A stretch of DNA of 12,205 nucleotides from Thermoplasmatales archaeon (lineage in GTDB: Archaea; Thermoplasmatota; Thermoplasmata; Thermoplasmatales; GCA-001856825). The position numbers and the translations under genes are program-made. A model generated the notes under the pieces. It ran no database searches and was not told the origin of the DNA. It saw only the letters and a program-made list of their open reading frames with translations. This document shows positions 1 through 6,611 of this stretch, one piece after another. How positions within the stretch are numbered: position 1 is the first letter of the stretch; each line of letters starts with the position of its first letter. The stretch is taken from NCBI GenBank assembly GCA_014874235.1, contig JACWAC010000025.1, positions 1 through 12,205 of the forward strand, written 5' to 3'.

Positions 1-624
1 GAGTATCTGTCCTCGAATCCGTGCGCTATGGACTCCCTCCAGTCGGGAATCGTAAACTACTCTTCGCTTGCAAGGTATTTAATGAAGCAGCTGAAGACTC
101 AAAACTTCACTGCAGTACTGGCGGCAATCAAGAGATTCCCGGAACGTAACCCTTCACTCGAATCGGCCTACAATTCTGCACTCCTCGAATCGCGGATGGA
201 AGCTTTCTATTCCTTGACGAATTTGACAGTCAGGAATTCTGCAGAGAATTTTGTCAAGGTATCAAGGATCTACGGCGATATCTATGGCTCTGGGGGAAAG
301 ATAAGGGTAGTACAAGGAAGCCAAGGGATCGTGTTGGTAATCGACAAGAAGAATACTCCAGAAGTCAAGAGACGGTTTCAAACTGAAGAAATCCTTTCCT
401 TTAGGGAGAATCTTGCTGAACTGGTAGTGATATCACCGCTGATAATTGAAGAACTGAGGGGATATGTGGCGTATATCTCCACGATACTGGCAATCAATGG
501 AATAAACGTTTACCAGGTTGCATCATTCTATAACGACGTTACATTCATAATGGACGAGAGGTATATGGACTCTGCAGTCAAGGTTATCACCAGACTCACT
601 TCTGGGAAGAGTGTTCGTTCCTAA
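1..624 (+). CDS. ACT-domain regulatory protein, 5'-truncated by the window edge
   Basis: The reading frame is open from base 1, and the residues before the first in-window ATG (base 28) continue the conserved block that follows it (LSSNPCAMDSLQSGIVNYSS). The true start is therefore probably upstream and the gene partial; 207 residues are visible. The N-terminal block (SGIVNYSSLARYL) resembles the helical HTH-like region of archaeal proteins that carry a C-terminal ACT domain. The C-terminal part, from about LAELVVISP to the end, has the beta-alpha-beta-beta pattern of an aspartokinase-like ACT domain (GYVAYISTILAINGINVYQV, then YNDVTFIMDE). ACT domains usually bind amino acids allosterically. 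No catalytic domain is seen, so a ligand-sensing regulatory role is inferred; the ligand and target are unknown. The 3' end overlaps the convergent membrane-protein gene by 29 bp. Confidence 0.7.
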   Translation, partial: EYLSSNPCAMDSLQSGIVNYSSLARYLMKQLKTQNFTAVLAAIKRFPERNPSLESAYNSALLESRMEAFYSLTNLTVRNSAENFVKVSRIYGDIYGSGGKIRVVQGSQGIVLVIDKKNTPEVKRRFQTEEILSFRENLAELVVISPLIIEELRGYVAYISTILAINGINVYQVASFYNDVTFIMDERYMDSAVKVITRLTSGKSVRS

Positions 625-1078
625 CTTCGAATACTAGTCTCTGTCTTTTGGTTTCTGCAACGATTTCGAATGATGGACCTTCGTTGATTGAAAGCAGCTT
701 GAATTTACGGTTCATCACCCTTCCCACTATGCAGTACCTAATTCCTCTCGTCTCGATGACATCGATGGTTGCAAATCCCGTGACGGGCGAGAACGGCGGA
801 TAAGAGAGAGCGAATAATACTGCCGCTGCACAGTTCATTATGACGTACTGCAGGGCATTCAAGGGGTACAGTCTGTAAGACAATGGCCCGATTATGACAG
901 TTACTATGGATGTCACGTATACCATTATTCCGGGATTGGAACCTGCTGAGGAATACACCCTGAGGTCCTTATAGATAACCTTGGAATTCTTCCTCATTGA
1001 CCGCAGTACAAGGCCCCTTGCATAGATTGCTATAAACATCACGGCAAAGAGGGCTACAAGACCTAAAATCAGGTCCAC
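596..1078 (-). CDS. small membrane protein of unknown function
   Basis: A 160-residue protein read from a GTG at 1078-1076. The frame is open further upstream, but those residues lie inside the thiolase gene and look like out-of-frame coding. The GTG start overlaps the thiolase stop by 10 bp (GTGGACCTGA), a typical translational-coupling arrangement, and has a weak GGGAG-like site before it. The protein has a hydrophobic N-terminal helix (residues about 3-22), a basic linker (RSMRKNSKVIYKDLR), two further hydrophobic stretches (about 50-66 and 74-92) and a soluble C-terminal domain of about 65 residues rich in beta-type sequence. That gives three probable membrane helices. I do not recognise the family. 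Co-transcription with the tRNA thiolation gene is inferred from the overlap, with no evidence of a shared function. Confidence 0.65.
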   Translation of the reverse strand: MDLILGLVALFAVMFIAIYARGLVLRSMRKNSKVIYKDLRVYSSAGSNPGIMVYVTSIVTVIIGPLSYRLYPLNALQYVIMNCAAAVLFALSYPPFSPVTGFATIDVIETRGIRYCIVGRVMNRKFKLLSINEGPSFEIVAETKRQRLVFEVRNEHSSQK

Positions 1079-1980
1079 GTTCCCAGCTCCCGCTCGAAAG
1101 AGCAACTCTGACACACATCTCCAGCAGTGGGAGAACCGCAGACCTTGCACTTTCCCACCTTGACATCGCCCTCTGGAGGGATCAGGGACTTTATCCTTTC
1201 GAACGAATTGAGGATGGAGTATTTCGTTCCTGGCGATCGTTCCTCCCATCTGTCTATAGACTCCCTGAACTCATTCCTGATTGCCCTATCGGCGTATGGA
1301 CAGACTGCGTGAGAAAATTCTATCCCCTGAAGTATCGCGTAAATCATGACTTCCTTTTCTGATATCCTGCGAAGGGGGAGAAGCCTGGGAACCAGACCGT
1401 CCTTTACGGCGTGATGTGGTCCCATTCTGCCCAATCTTGATATGTCTCCCCTGACAATGTTCATCATGACGGATTGTGCTGTATCGTCCAAATTCAGACC
1501 GGTTATCATGTAGTCAATGCCCTCATCAATCCCCGCAGAATTGATCAATTTTCTCCTGAACACCCCACAGTAGCTGCAAGGAGCTAACCTGCCGCCTTCG
1601 GAAACCTCATCCATTGTGGTTCCAAAACTGTCTTCGATCTTCAATATCCTGTGTTCAATTCCGAGCTTCTTTGTAAGGGACTCAGCGACCCTGATAGTCT
1701 CGGGTCTGTAAGAACTTATCCCCTCGTCAATAGTAACTGCAACTATGCTTACGTCCTTCCTCTTTCCAAAGATACGGTTAGTCTCAAAGAGGGCCACTGC
1801 GCTGTCCTTACCACCAGACAGTGCAACGCCAAGTCTCACGGGATTTCTGATTTTCAATTCGTTCCTGAACTCCAAGTTCACTCTCTTTTGGAAGAACTTA
1901 ATGAAGTGTTTGTCACACAGATGGCTACCATTGTACCTAAGGAAGATAACTGCCTCGTTATTGCAAAGGGAACATTTCAT
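1069..1980 (-). CDS. tRNA 2-thiolation protein, TtuA/NcsA (CTU1) family
   Basis: A 303-residue PP-loop ATPase that adenylates a tRNA uridine so that sulfur can be inserted (2-thiouridine). The order of motifs is that of the TtuA/NcsA family: an N-terminal zinc finger (C3, C6, C22, H25), the PP-loop SGGKDS (55-60), a CxxC pair C135/C138 in APCSYCG with a third cysteine C227 (HAVCPYA), and a C-terminal zinc finger (C278, C281, C290, C293). In TtuA the three central cysteines hold a [4Fe-4S] cluster; their presence here suggests the same chemistry. GLNLDDTAQS (161-170) is the family's second nucleotide-site motif. The ATG at 1980 is chosen because the zinc finger begins there and a TATA box lies about 25 bp upstream. 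The frame continues to 2136, but that extension runs through the promoter and the divergent regulator. Which tRNA position is modified cannot be told from sequence. Confidence 0.92.
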   Translation of the reverse strand: MKCSLCNNEAVIFLRYNGSHLCDKHFIKFFQKRVNLEFRNELKIRNPVRLGVALSGGKDSAVALFETNRIFGKRKDVSIVAVTIDEGISSYRPETIRVAESLTKKLGIEHRILKIEDSFGTTMDEVSEGGRLAPCSYCGVFRRKLINSAGIDEGIDYMITGLNLDDTAQSVMMNIVRGDISRLGRMGPHHAVKDGLVPRLLPLRRISEKEVMIYAILQGIEFSHAVCPYADRAIRNEFRESIDRWEERSPGTKYSILNSFERIKSLIPPEGDVKVGKCKVCGSPTAGDVCQSCSFERELGTWT

Positions 1981-1999
1981 CACCGTTGTAGTGAAAAAA

Positions 2000-2009
2000 A
2001 TTATAAAAG
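2000..2009. promoter_or_regulatory. shared bidirectional TATA box between the thiolase and TrmB-type genes
   Basis: The 47-bp divergent intergenic region contains one good TATA element, ttataaaa. It lies 20-27 bp before the plus-strand ATG at 2028 and, read as TTTTATAA on the other strand, about 25 bp before the minus-strand ATG at 1980. An A-rich run just left of it (1993-2000) could serve as BRE for the rightward gene, and AAAGG on the minus strand for the leftward one. Both mRNAs would be leaderless or nearly so. A single TATA serving both directions is inferred from spacing only. Confidence 0.5.
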
Positions 2010-2027
2010 CCTTTATTATTATTACCC

Positions 2028-2735
2028 ATGGAAGATTTCGAGAAAGAGCTTGCGGAAGTGACGAAATACTTCGAGAGTTTCGCAATGACTGACTATGAGC
2101 TGAGGGGGTTTTTAGCGCTGATACTGCTTGGTGCAAGTACCCCAGATACTATAGCTATGACTGCTAAAATCCCGAGAACTTCAACGTACAAGGTTCTTGA
2201 AAAACTTGAGGAGAGAGGTTTCATATCCTCACTTGAGGGGAGGCCGAAGGTATTCAAGGCCAAGAACATCTACGAGATCAGAAAGAATTTCTCAAAAAAT
2301 CTGGACGTCCTCTTCGAGAAGCTCACAGACATGAGTGAGCTGCTGACCCAGCAGGGCCTTCCTCAATTAATCTATACCATCTACGGGAGGGAGAGGGTCC
2401 TCGAGAAAATGAAGGAGGTGATGAACTCGGCCGAGAGATTCGCATCAATTTCAACTCCTAAACTGAGGGAACTCAGGCAGGAACTCGGTAAGGAGATAGA
2501 ATCTGCCATCACTAGAAACGTCACGGTCTCTATCGTTGCCCCCGACAACCAGAGAGTACCTCAGGGAACGAGGGTCTTCAGGAACAACTCACTTATTGCG
2601 ACTGACATGGTCTCCGATGGATCAAGGGCACTCATCGCAGCTCCAGATCTATCTGCATGCGGTTTCACCGATAACCCGCTTCTCGCCGAACACATCAACA
2701 GCTACATAGACCTGTTGACGAGCAAGAAGATCTGA
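2028..2735 (+). CDS. TrmB-family transcriptional regulator
   Basis: A 235-residue protein with an N-terminal winged helix-turn-helix of the TrmB type (residues about 22-80). It shows the pattern Y-E-x-R-x-F-L-A-L-I-L-L-G followed by the recognition region PRTSTYKVLEKLEERGF and the wing GRPKVFKA. A coiled-coil-like helix (about 82-110) then leads to a PLD-like sensor domain (GRERVLEKMKEVMNSAERF onward). The protein is shorter than sugar-sensing TrmB proteins and lacks their long C-terminal sugar-binding domain, so its ligand cannot be predicted. The gene shares a divergent promoter with the tRNA thiolation gene and precedes the GMP synthase subunit by 13 bp, so it may act on either neighbour or on itself; this is inference. 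The ATG at 2028 fits a leaderless transcript. Confidence 0.87.
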   Translation: MEDFEKELAEVTKYFESFAMTDYELRGFLALILLGASTPDTIAMTAKIPRTSTYKVLEKLEERGFISSLEGRPKVFKAKNIYEIRKNFSKNLDVLFEKLTDMSELLTQQGLPQLIYTIYGRERVLEKMKEVMNSAERFASISTPKLRELRQELGKEIESAITRNVTVSIVAPDNQRVPQGTRVFRNNSLIATDMVSDGSRALIAAPDLSACGFTDNPLLAEHINSYIDLLTSKKI

Positions 2736-2739
2736 GGTG
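2734..2739 (+). promoter_or_regulatory. Shine-Dalgarno site supporting the TTG start of guaAA
   Basis: GAGGTG lies nine bases before the TTG at 2749 and overlaps the stop codon of the TrmB-type gene (tcTGAGGTG). It is one of the few clear ribosome binding sites in the window, as expected for a gene inside an operon rather than one read from a leaderless message. It also settles the non-ATG start. Confidence 0.6.
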
Positions 2740-2748
2740 TGAAATAGA

Positions 2749-3315
2749 TTGAAGATCTATGTAATCGATAACGGAGGGCAGTGGACACACAGGGAGTGGA
2801 GGGTGCTCAGGGATCTGGACGTCAATTGCGAGATCAAGAGCAACGAATCAAAATTGGACGACATAAGGGATGGAGATGGCCTGGTTCTCTCCGGTGGGGC
2901 TCCGTCGATTGCATACGAGAGCTTCAAGCTTGGTAATACAGCTGAGTACCTCAAAATACTGAAGGTTCCGATACTTGGAATATGCGCGGGAGCGCAGTTT
3001 ATGGGAATGCACTATGGCTCCAAGGTCAGTCCTGCTATTCATCCAGAATTTGGCAAGGTCGAGATAACGGTGCTCGAAGAAGATTCCATTCTGAAGGGAG
3101 TTTCGAGAAAATTCTTTGCGTGGGAAAGTCACAACGACGAAATCAAAGAGGTACCGTCGGGATTCGAGCTGCTAGCCTCTTCAGAGACGTGTGGAGTACA
3201 GGCTATGGCTAATAAGAACATCAATAGATACGCGCTCCAGTTCCATCCAGAGGTGGAACACACTCAGTTCGGAAGAAGTATTTTCAAGAACTTTCTTGAA
3301 TTATGTGCTCCTTGA
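2749..3315 (+). CDS. guaAA: GMP synthase subunit A (glutamine amidotransferase)
   Basis: This is the 188-residue class I glutaminase subunit of the two-subunit archaeal GMP synthase. It hydrolyses glutamine and supplies ammonia to the separate ATP-pyrophosphatase subunit, which converts XMP to GMP. The catalytic triad is visible: C79 in the nucleophile elbow GICAGAQ, with H166 and E168 in QFHPEVE. The N-terminal IYVIDNGGQWTHR and the oxyanion segment LSGGAPS (48-54) are typical of GuaA. Length agrees with the stand-alone archaeal subunit, as opposed to the fused bacterial form of about 520 residues. The synthetase subunit (GuaAB) is not in this window. The start is TTG at 2749, supported by a GAGGTG site and by alignment to the usual M-K-I-x-V-I-D N-terminus. 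The 3' end overlaps the convergent UPF0200 gene by 32 bp. Confidence 0.93.
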   Translation: MKIYVIDNGGQWTHREWRVLRDLDVNCEIKSNESKLDDIRDGDGLVLSGGAPSIAYESFKLGNTAEYLKILKVPILGICAGAQFMGMHYGSKVSPAIHPEFGKVEITVLEEDSILKGVSRKFFAWESHNDEIKEVPSGFELLASSETCGVQAMANKNINRYALQFHPEVEHTQFGRSIFKNFLELCAP

Positions 3316-3829
3316 GGAACTCCTTAACACTTTCTCTGAAATCCTCGATGGATGAGTCGTTGCATATGTAACGATCTGCTGTGGCTATTACCTCTCCGAT
3401 ACCCCACGACAGTTCCCTTTTCTCTCTTGTTGCAAATTCTTCGATGTTCTTTGGATCGTCTTCCCTTCCTCTCTTCATAAGTCTGTCAAATCTGTAATCT
3501 CTTCCAGATGAGATACCCACTACCAGCCCGATTTCCATATCCTTTCTGAACCTGACTATCTCCTCTACGTTTCTGACTCCCTCAACCACGACAAAATTAC
3601 TCTTTATTCTCTCTATAGTTCTCTTTGCCCATATGTCCATGCCTTTATCTCTTCTTTCCTTAGAGGCAATCTCACCACTCATCGAAATGCTCAATCCGAT
3701 GCTTGAAGTGTATTCCCTCACAAGGTCCCCCATGTTCACAACTTCGATTCCCATTTCTCTGGCCACAATAGCAAATTCGTCTTTGCCAGAGCCCGGCATC
3801 CCGATGATAAGAATAGACTTAGCCTTCAC
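3284..3829 (-). CDS. UPF0200-family P-loop kinase
   Basis: A 181-residue P-loop NTPase with the nucleoside-monophosphate-kinase fold. Walker A is GMPGSGKD (10-17). The segment VVNMGDLVREY, the later VVVEGVRNVEEI and the LID-like stretch RFDRLMKRGREDDP match the archaeal UPF0200 family, which resembles dephospho-CoA kinase and adenylate kinase; its substrate is not established as far as I know. I chose GTG at 3829 (VKAKSILIIG) over the longer TTG at 3847. A TATATA box lies 22-27 bp before the GTG but only about 4 bp before the TTG, and family members start just before the first beta strand. The upstream neighbour on this strand is orc1. Because the gene has its own TATA, it is probably transcribed separately as well. 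Confidence 0.82.
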   Translation of the reverse strand: MKAKSILIIGMPGSGKDEFAIVAREMGIEVVNMGDLVREYTSSIGLSISMSGEIASKERRDKGMDIWAKRTIERIKSNFVVVEGVRNVEEIVRFRKDMEIGLVVGISSGRDYRFDRLMKRGREDDPKNIEEFATREKRELSWGIGEVIATADRYICNDSSIEDFRESVKEFLKEHIIQESS

Positions 3830-3849
3830 GATACCCGATTGTGACAAAG

Positions 3850-3858
3850 ATATATAGA
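3850..3858 (-). promoter_or_regulatory. TATA box of the UPF0200 kinase gene
   Basis: CTATATATC on the minus strand, in the short gap between the orc1 stop codon and the kinase gene. Its spacing of 22-27 bp to the GTG at 3829 fits a leaderless archaeal transcript and is the main reason for preferring that start. Confidence 0.5.
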
Positions 3859-3859
3859 T

Positions 3860-5116
3860 TTACGAATCCGGCAGGGATTTCTGCATTGGCTTTACATCCT
3901 TCAGCTGAGACAGCAGTTCATCGCTCAGGAGAATATCCTTGATCTTGGAAGAGTCGTAATTGAGTGAGACTGTCGTAGTCCTACCATACCGTCCAAAGCT
4001 CTGCACCTTGGAGTCTATTAGTCCCAGATTCGTCAGTTCTCCTATGATGTCTGCCACCCTTCTCTGGGTTAGACTGCCTATCGACATTCTTTCGGCAACC
4101 TTCTCATAGAGGTCGTAAAATTCTCCCATCGTCGAACTCACTCCGTTTTTTATCTCGTCGATTAGTGAAATGGAAAACAGAAGCAGTTTGCTGTGCAGCG
4201 GGAGAGTGGATACAGTCTCTACGACCACGTCCCTTTCTAACTTCTTTTTTGCTTCGTATATCGTGTCATCAAGTATTCTAAGTTCATTGCTCTTCTCTGT
4301 TAACTCAACGGCGATTCTCAGCATGTCTATCGCTCTTCTCGCATCGCCGTGCTCCTGAGCTGCAAGAGCAGCGCACGTCTTCATGGCTGATTCGTCTATC
4401 GAGTCGGCTATCCCTGCGTACAAAGACCTGTCGCGGAGAATGTCATATATCTGAGAGGCGTTGTAGGGATTGAAAACCATCGTTTCCTCTATGAGCCTGC
4501 TCTTCACCCTCGGGTCCAGGTACTCCGTAAACCGCAAATCGTTGCTTATACCCAGTATGCAGACTCTCCCCTCATTGGTCACCTCGTTTATTCTGAGAAG
4601 TTGGTACAGAACGGAATCTCCATTCTTCTTCACTAGCCTGTCTATCTCGTCCAGGATTATTATTGCTATTCCACCAAAGCTCTTGATTTTGTCCAGAACA
4701 GTGCTGTAGAGTTTGTCCAAGGGCCATCCTGTAAAAGGGAGTTTTTCCTCCCAAGACTCGAGCAGTCCATCTCCGACTGCAACCAACACCCCGTAAGGAT
4801 TATCGACTATGCCGCAGTTTACGTCTATCAGTTTGATTTTTACGTCCAGCCTCGACTGTATGGCTTTGGAAATTTCTGCCTCTACAAACTTTACAACGCT
4901 GGTCTTTCCGACGCCTGGTTTCCCAAATATTATGATGTTAGACGGTTTGAAATTCTTCAGGGATGGAGAGAGTATCTCCGCAAGTTGTTCGGCTTCCTCC
5001 TCTCTGTGCGGCAATCTGTCTGGCACGAAACCCGGCTCCAACGCATGTCTCTGTCCCTTGACTATTGAAGATGAATAAGTGAATTTCTCAAACAAGTTTT
5101 TAGATAAAGCACCCAT
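3860..5116 (-). CDS. orc1: Orc1/Cdc6 replication initiator, canonical paralog
   Basis: A 418-residue AAA+ ATPase of the archaeal Orc1/Cdc6 family, which binds ORB elements at the replication origin and recruits the MCM helicase. All core motifs are intact: Walker A GKPGVGKT (65-72), Walker B AIIILDEID (151-159), sensor 1 GISND (189-193), an arginine-finger candidate in DPRVKSRL (201-208) and sensor 2 GDARRA (257-262). The C-terminal winged helix (about 310-390) includes LTQRRVADIIGELTNLGLI. The N-terminal FVPDRLPHREEEAEQLA is the standard lead-in. ATG at 5116 is preceded by a TTTTAATAAG box centred about 27 bp upstream. Archaeal orc1 genes often sit next to the origin they control, and ORB-like elements are found just upstream (5205-5292). 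This copy is the more conserved of the two in the window. Confidence 0.95.
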   Translation of the reverse strand: MGALSKNLFEKFTYSSSIVKGQRHALEPGFVPDRLPHREEEAEQLAEILSPSLKNFKPSNIIIFGKPGVGKTSVVKFVEAEISKAIQSRLDVKIKLIDVNCGIVDNPYGVLVAVGDGLLESWEEKLPFTGWPLDKLYSTVLDKIKSFGGIAIIILDEIDRLVKKNGDSVLYQLLRINEVTNEGRVCILGISNDLRFTEYLDPRVKSRLIEETMVFNPYNASQIYDILRDRSLYAGIADSIDESAMKTCAALAAQEHGDARRAIDMLRIAVELTEKSNELRILDDTIYEAKKKLERDVVVETVSTLPLHSKLLLFSISLIDEIKNGVSSTMGEFYDLYEKVAERMSIGSLTQRRVADIIGELTNLGLIDSKVQSFGRYGRTTTVSLNYDSSKIKDILLSDELLSQLKDVKPMQKSLPDS

Positions 5117-5138
5117 GTTATATTTACAGAGAAGTTAC

Positions 5139-5148
5139 CTTATTAAAA
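5139..5148 (-). promoter_or_regulatory. TATA box of orc1
   Basis: TTTTAATAAG on the minus strand, centred about 27 bp before the ATG at 5116, with no Shine-Dalgarno site between. This fits a leaderless message. The surrounding 5117-5188 stretch is markedly AT-rich. Confidence 0.45.
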
Positions 5149-5204
5149 CCGTTTCTTATCAAGTCTTTTACCAAAACGAATAAATATCTGGGGTCTCATG
5201 CACT

Positions 5205-5292
5205 CCCCTATATTTCGACTGGAGAATTGAGGAAGGAGTTTTCTATTCGACAGGTTCTGTGCTCTTTTCTGCCTCCTTTCCTTCCACTGGAA
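5205..5292 (-). other. candidate origin region: two co-oriented ORB-like elements beside orc1
   Basis: On the minus strand, 5292-5273 reads TTCCAGTGGAAGGAAAGGAG and 5224-5205 reads CTCCAGTCGAAATATAGGGG. Both match, from memory, the layout of archaeal origin recognition boxes: a TCCAGTgGAAA core, a short A-rich spacer, then a G-run. The two copies share 14 of 20 aligned positions, point the same way and are 68 bp apart. The first lies within the folC 3' end and the second in the 126-bp gap leading to orc1; an AT-rich stretch (5117-5188) that could unwind lies next to them. Against this, the folC copy overlaps codons for V-P-V-E, only two elements are seen, and no clear inverted partner was found. 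Confidence 0.35.
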
Positions 5293-6556
5293 CCTTTTCG
5301 GACTTTTCCACTTCATCGAGCAACAGTTCCATCTCTCCCACCAAGTACAATGACCCGGTGACGATGGTATTCCTTCTTGATTCCATGGACGCTTCAAGTG
5401 CTTTTGCGGGCTGCTTCTGAACCTCCACTTCCTTGAAGAATAATTTTGCCTCCCGCTTTAGATCTTCACTGTCCTTCTTTCTTTCCAGTTCGTTTGGCTC
5501 TGTAATCAACACGCTCTCCGCGACCTCGGACAGACTCTGCAAAATGTTGTAACTGTTCTTGTCCTTAAGTACTCCCACTATTATCAGTGGGTCCTTGATA
5601 GAGTACCTCTTGATGTTCGAGCTCAGAATTCTGGTAGCTTCCGAGTTGTGAGCACCATCGAGAATCATAAGAGGGTCTCTTCGTCTCACCTCAAATCTGC
5701 CGGGTATCTGATCTTCTTGAAGACCCGCAATGAACTCGTTCCTTTTCGGGGCCTCTGAAATGGATTCGCAAGCGAGTATAGCCGCTATCGAATTTCTCAC
5801 CTGGTGCTCTCCCAGTGCCTTCAGTTCTATCTCATATCTATCCTTCTGAGTTTCGACTTTGAATCTGGTACCTGAAATCAAGAACTCAAGGTCTCTAACA
5901 TTGCAGTCGTCGACTTCCAATATATCTGAACCTTTTTGCTTCGCGATCTCCTGAACTATCTTTCTTGCACTTTCTGGAACCCTGCCCAGGACGAGCGGTC
6001 TTCCTTTCTTTATTATTCCGCCCTTTTCCTTTGCTATGTACTCAATGCTCCCTCCAAGTTTGTCGGTGTGTTCCAGAGAAATGCTTGTTATCACAGAAAC
6101 ATCTGGATCAATTATGTTGGTCGAATCCAATCTCCCTCCAAGTCCGACTTCCACGGATGCATAGTGGATTCCCTGACTTTTGAAGAAATCAAAGGCCATG
6201 TTAGTTGTGTATTCGAAGAAGGTCAATTGAGTCTCCTCGCCGTTGTAATAGATGATTGATTTGTGCTGAGATACAAAATTGTTTATGAATTCTTCAGGTA
6301 TCTCCCTGTCGCCCACCATTATTCTCTCGGTGAATCTTCTAAGGTGAGGTGACGTGTACAAGCCAGTCGCGAACCGTTTTTTTAGGATCCTGTAGATGAA
6401 AGTAGCGGTGGAACCTTTTCCGTTGGACCCCGCAACATGAACACTTCTGAAACTGTTCTGCGGATCGCCCAGATACTTTGCAAAAGCGGAGGTAGGTCCC
6501 AACCCTAACTTGATTCCAAACCTCGAGAGGGAAAACAGGAATTTCTCCCCGTTCAT
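5243..6556 (-). CDS. folC: folylpolyglutamate synthase / dihydrofolate synthase (Mur ligase family)
   Basis: A 437-residue ATP-dependent ligase that adds glutamate to dihydropteroate and/or to folate or pterin cofactors. The ATP-binding loop is GSNGKGST (43-50). The FolC signature YTSPHLRRFTERI (67-79), the metal-binding segment VEVGLGGRLDSTN (135-147), the SLEHTDKLG region (160-168) and the C-terminal LDGAHN (299-304) are all present, in order and at normal spacing. Folate use fits Thermoplasmata; methanogens use other cofactors. The ATG at 6556 is chosen because the family's N-terminal helix begins there; the open frame to 6973 runs antisense through the TrmJ-like gene. The last 25 residues form a charged Lys/Glu-rich tail (VEKSEKVPVEGKEAEKS), beyond the conserved domain, and its DNA contains one ORB-like element. 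Confidence 0.92.
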   Translation of the reverse strand: MNGEKFLFSLSRFGIKLGLGPTSAFAKYLGDPQNSFRSVHVAGSNGKGSTATFIYRILKKRFATGLYTSPHLRRFTERIMVGDREIPEEFINNFVSQHKSIIYYNGEETQLTFFEYTTNMAFDFFKSQGIHYASVEVGLGGRLDSTNIIDPDVSVITSISLEHTDKLGGSIEYIAKEKGGIIKKGRPLVLGRVPESARKIVQEIAKQKGSDILEVDDCNVRDLEFLISGTRFKVETQKDRYEIELKALGEHQVRNSIAAILACESISEAPKRNEFIAGLQEDQIPGRFEVRRRDPLMILDGAHNSEATRILSSNIKRYSIKDPLIIVGVLKDKNSYNILQSLSEVAESVLITEPNELERKKDSEDLKREAKLFFKEVEVQKQPAKALEASMESRRNTIVTGSLYLVGEMELLLDEVEKSEKVPVEGKEAEKSTEPVE

Positions 6557-6583
6557 TAGTGTTGAAGTAATTCGTGAGTAAAA

Positions 6584-6593
6584 AGGTTTATTT
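6584..6593 (+). promoter_or_regulatory. TATA-like box of the TrmJ-like gene in the folC/trmJ divergent region
   Basis: aggtttattt in the 55-bp divergent gap, with tttatt at 6587-6592 centred about 23 bp before the GTG at 6612, which fits a leaderless transcript. The leftward folC promoter must share this short gap. Its best candidate, TTTTTACTC on the minus strand (about 24 bp before the folC ATG), is weak. Confidence 0.4.
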
Positions 6594-6611
6594 GCGTACA
6601 AAATTAAGATT

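Noticed and set aside
1079..1249. N-terminal extension of the membrane-protein frame
   Set aside because: These residues are the out-of-frame shadow of the thiolase C-terminal zinc finger. The GTG at 1078 gives a clean membrane helix at the N-terminus.
1651..2061. 136-residue plus-strand open frame opposite the thiolase
   Set aside because: It is a mirror of the conserved thiolase coding sequence and has no recognisable protein features of its own.
1981..2136. N-terminal extension of the thiolase frame by 52 residues
   Set aside because: It runs through the divergent promoter and antisense to the TrmB-type gene, is unlike the family, and the zinc finger starts at the ATG at 1980.
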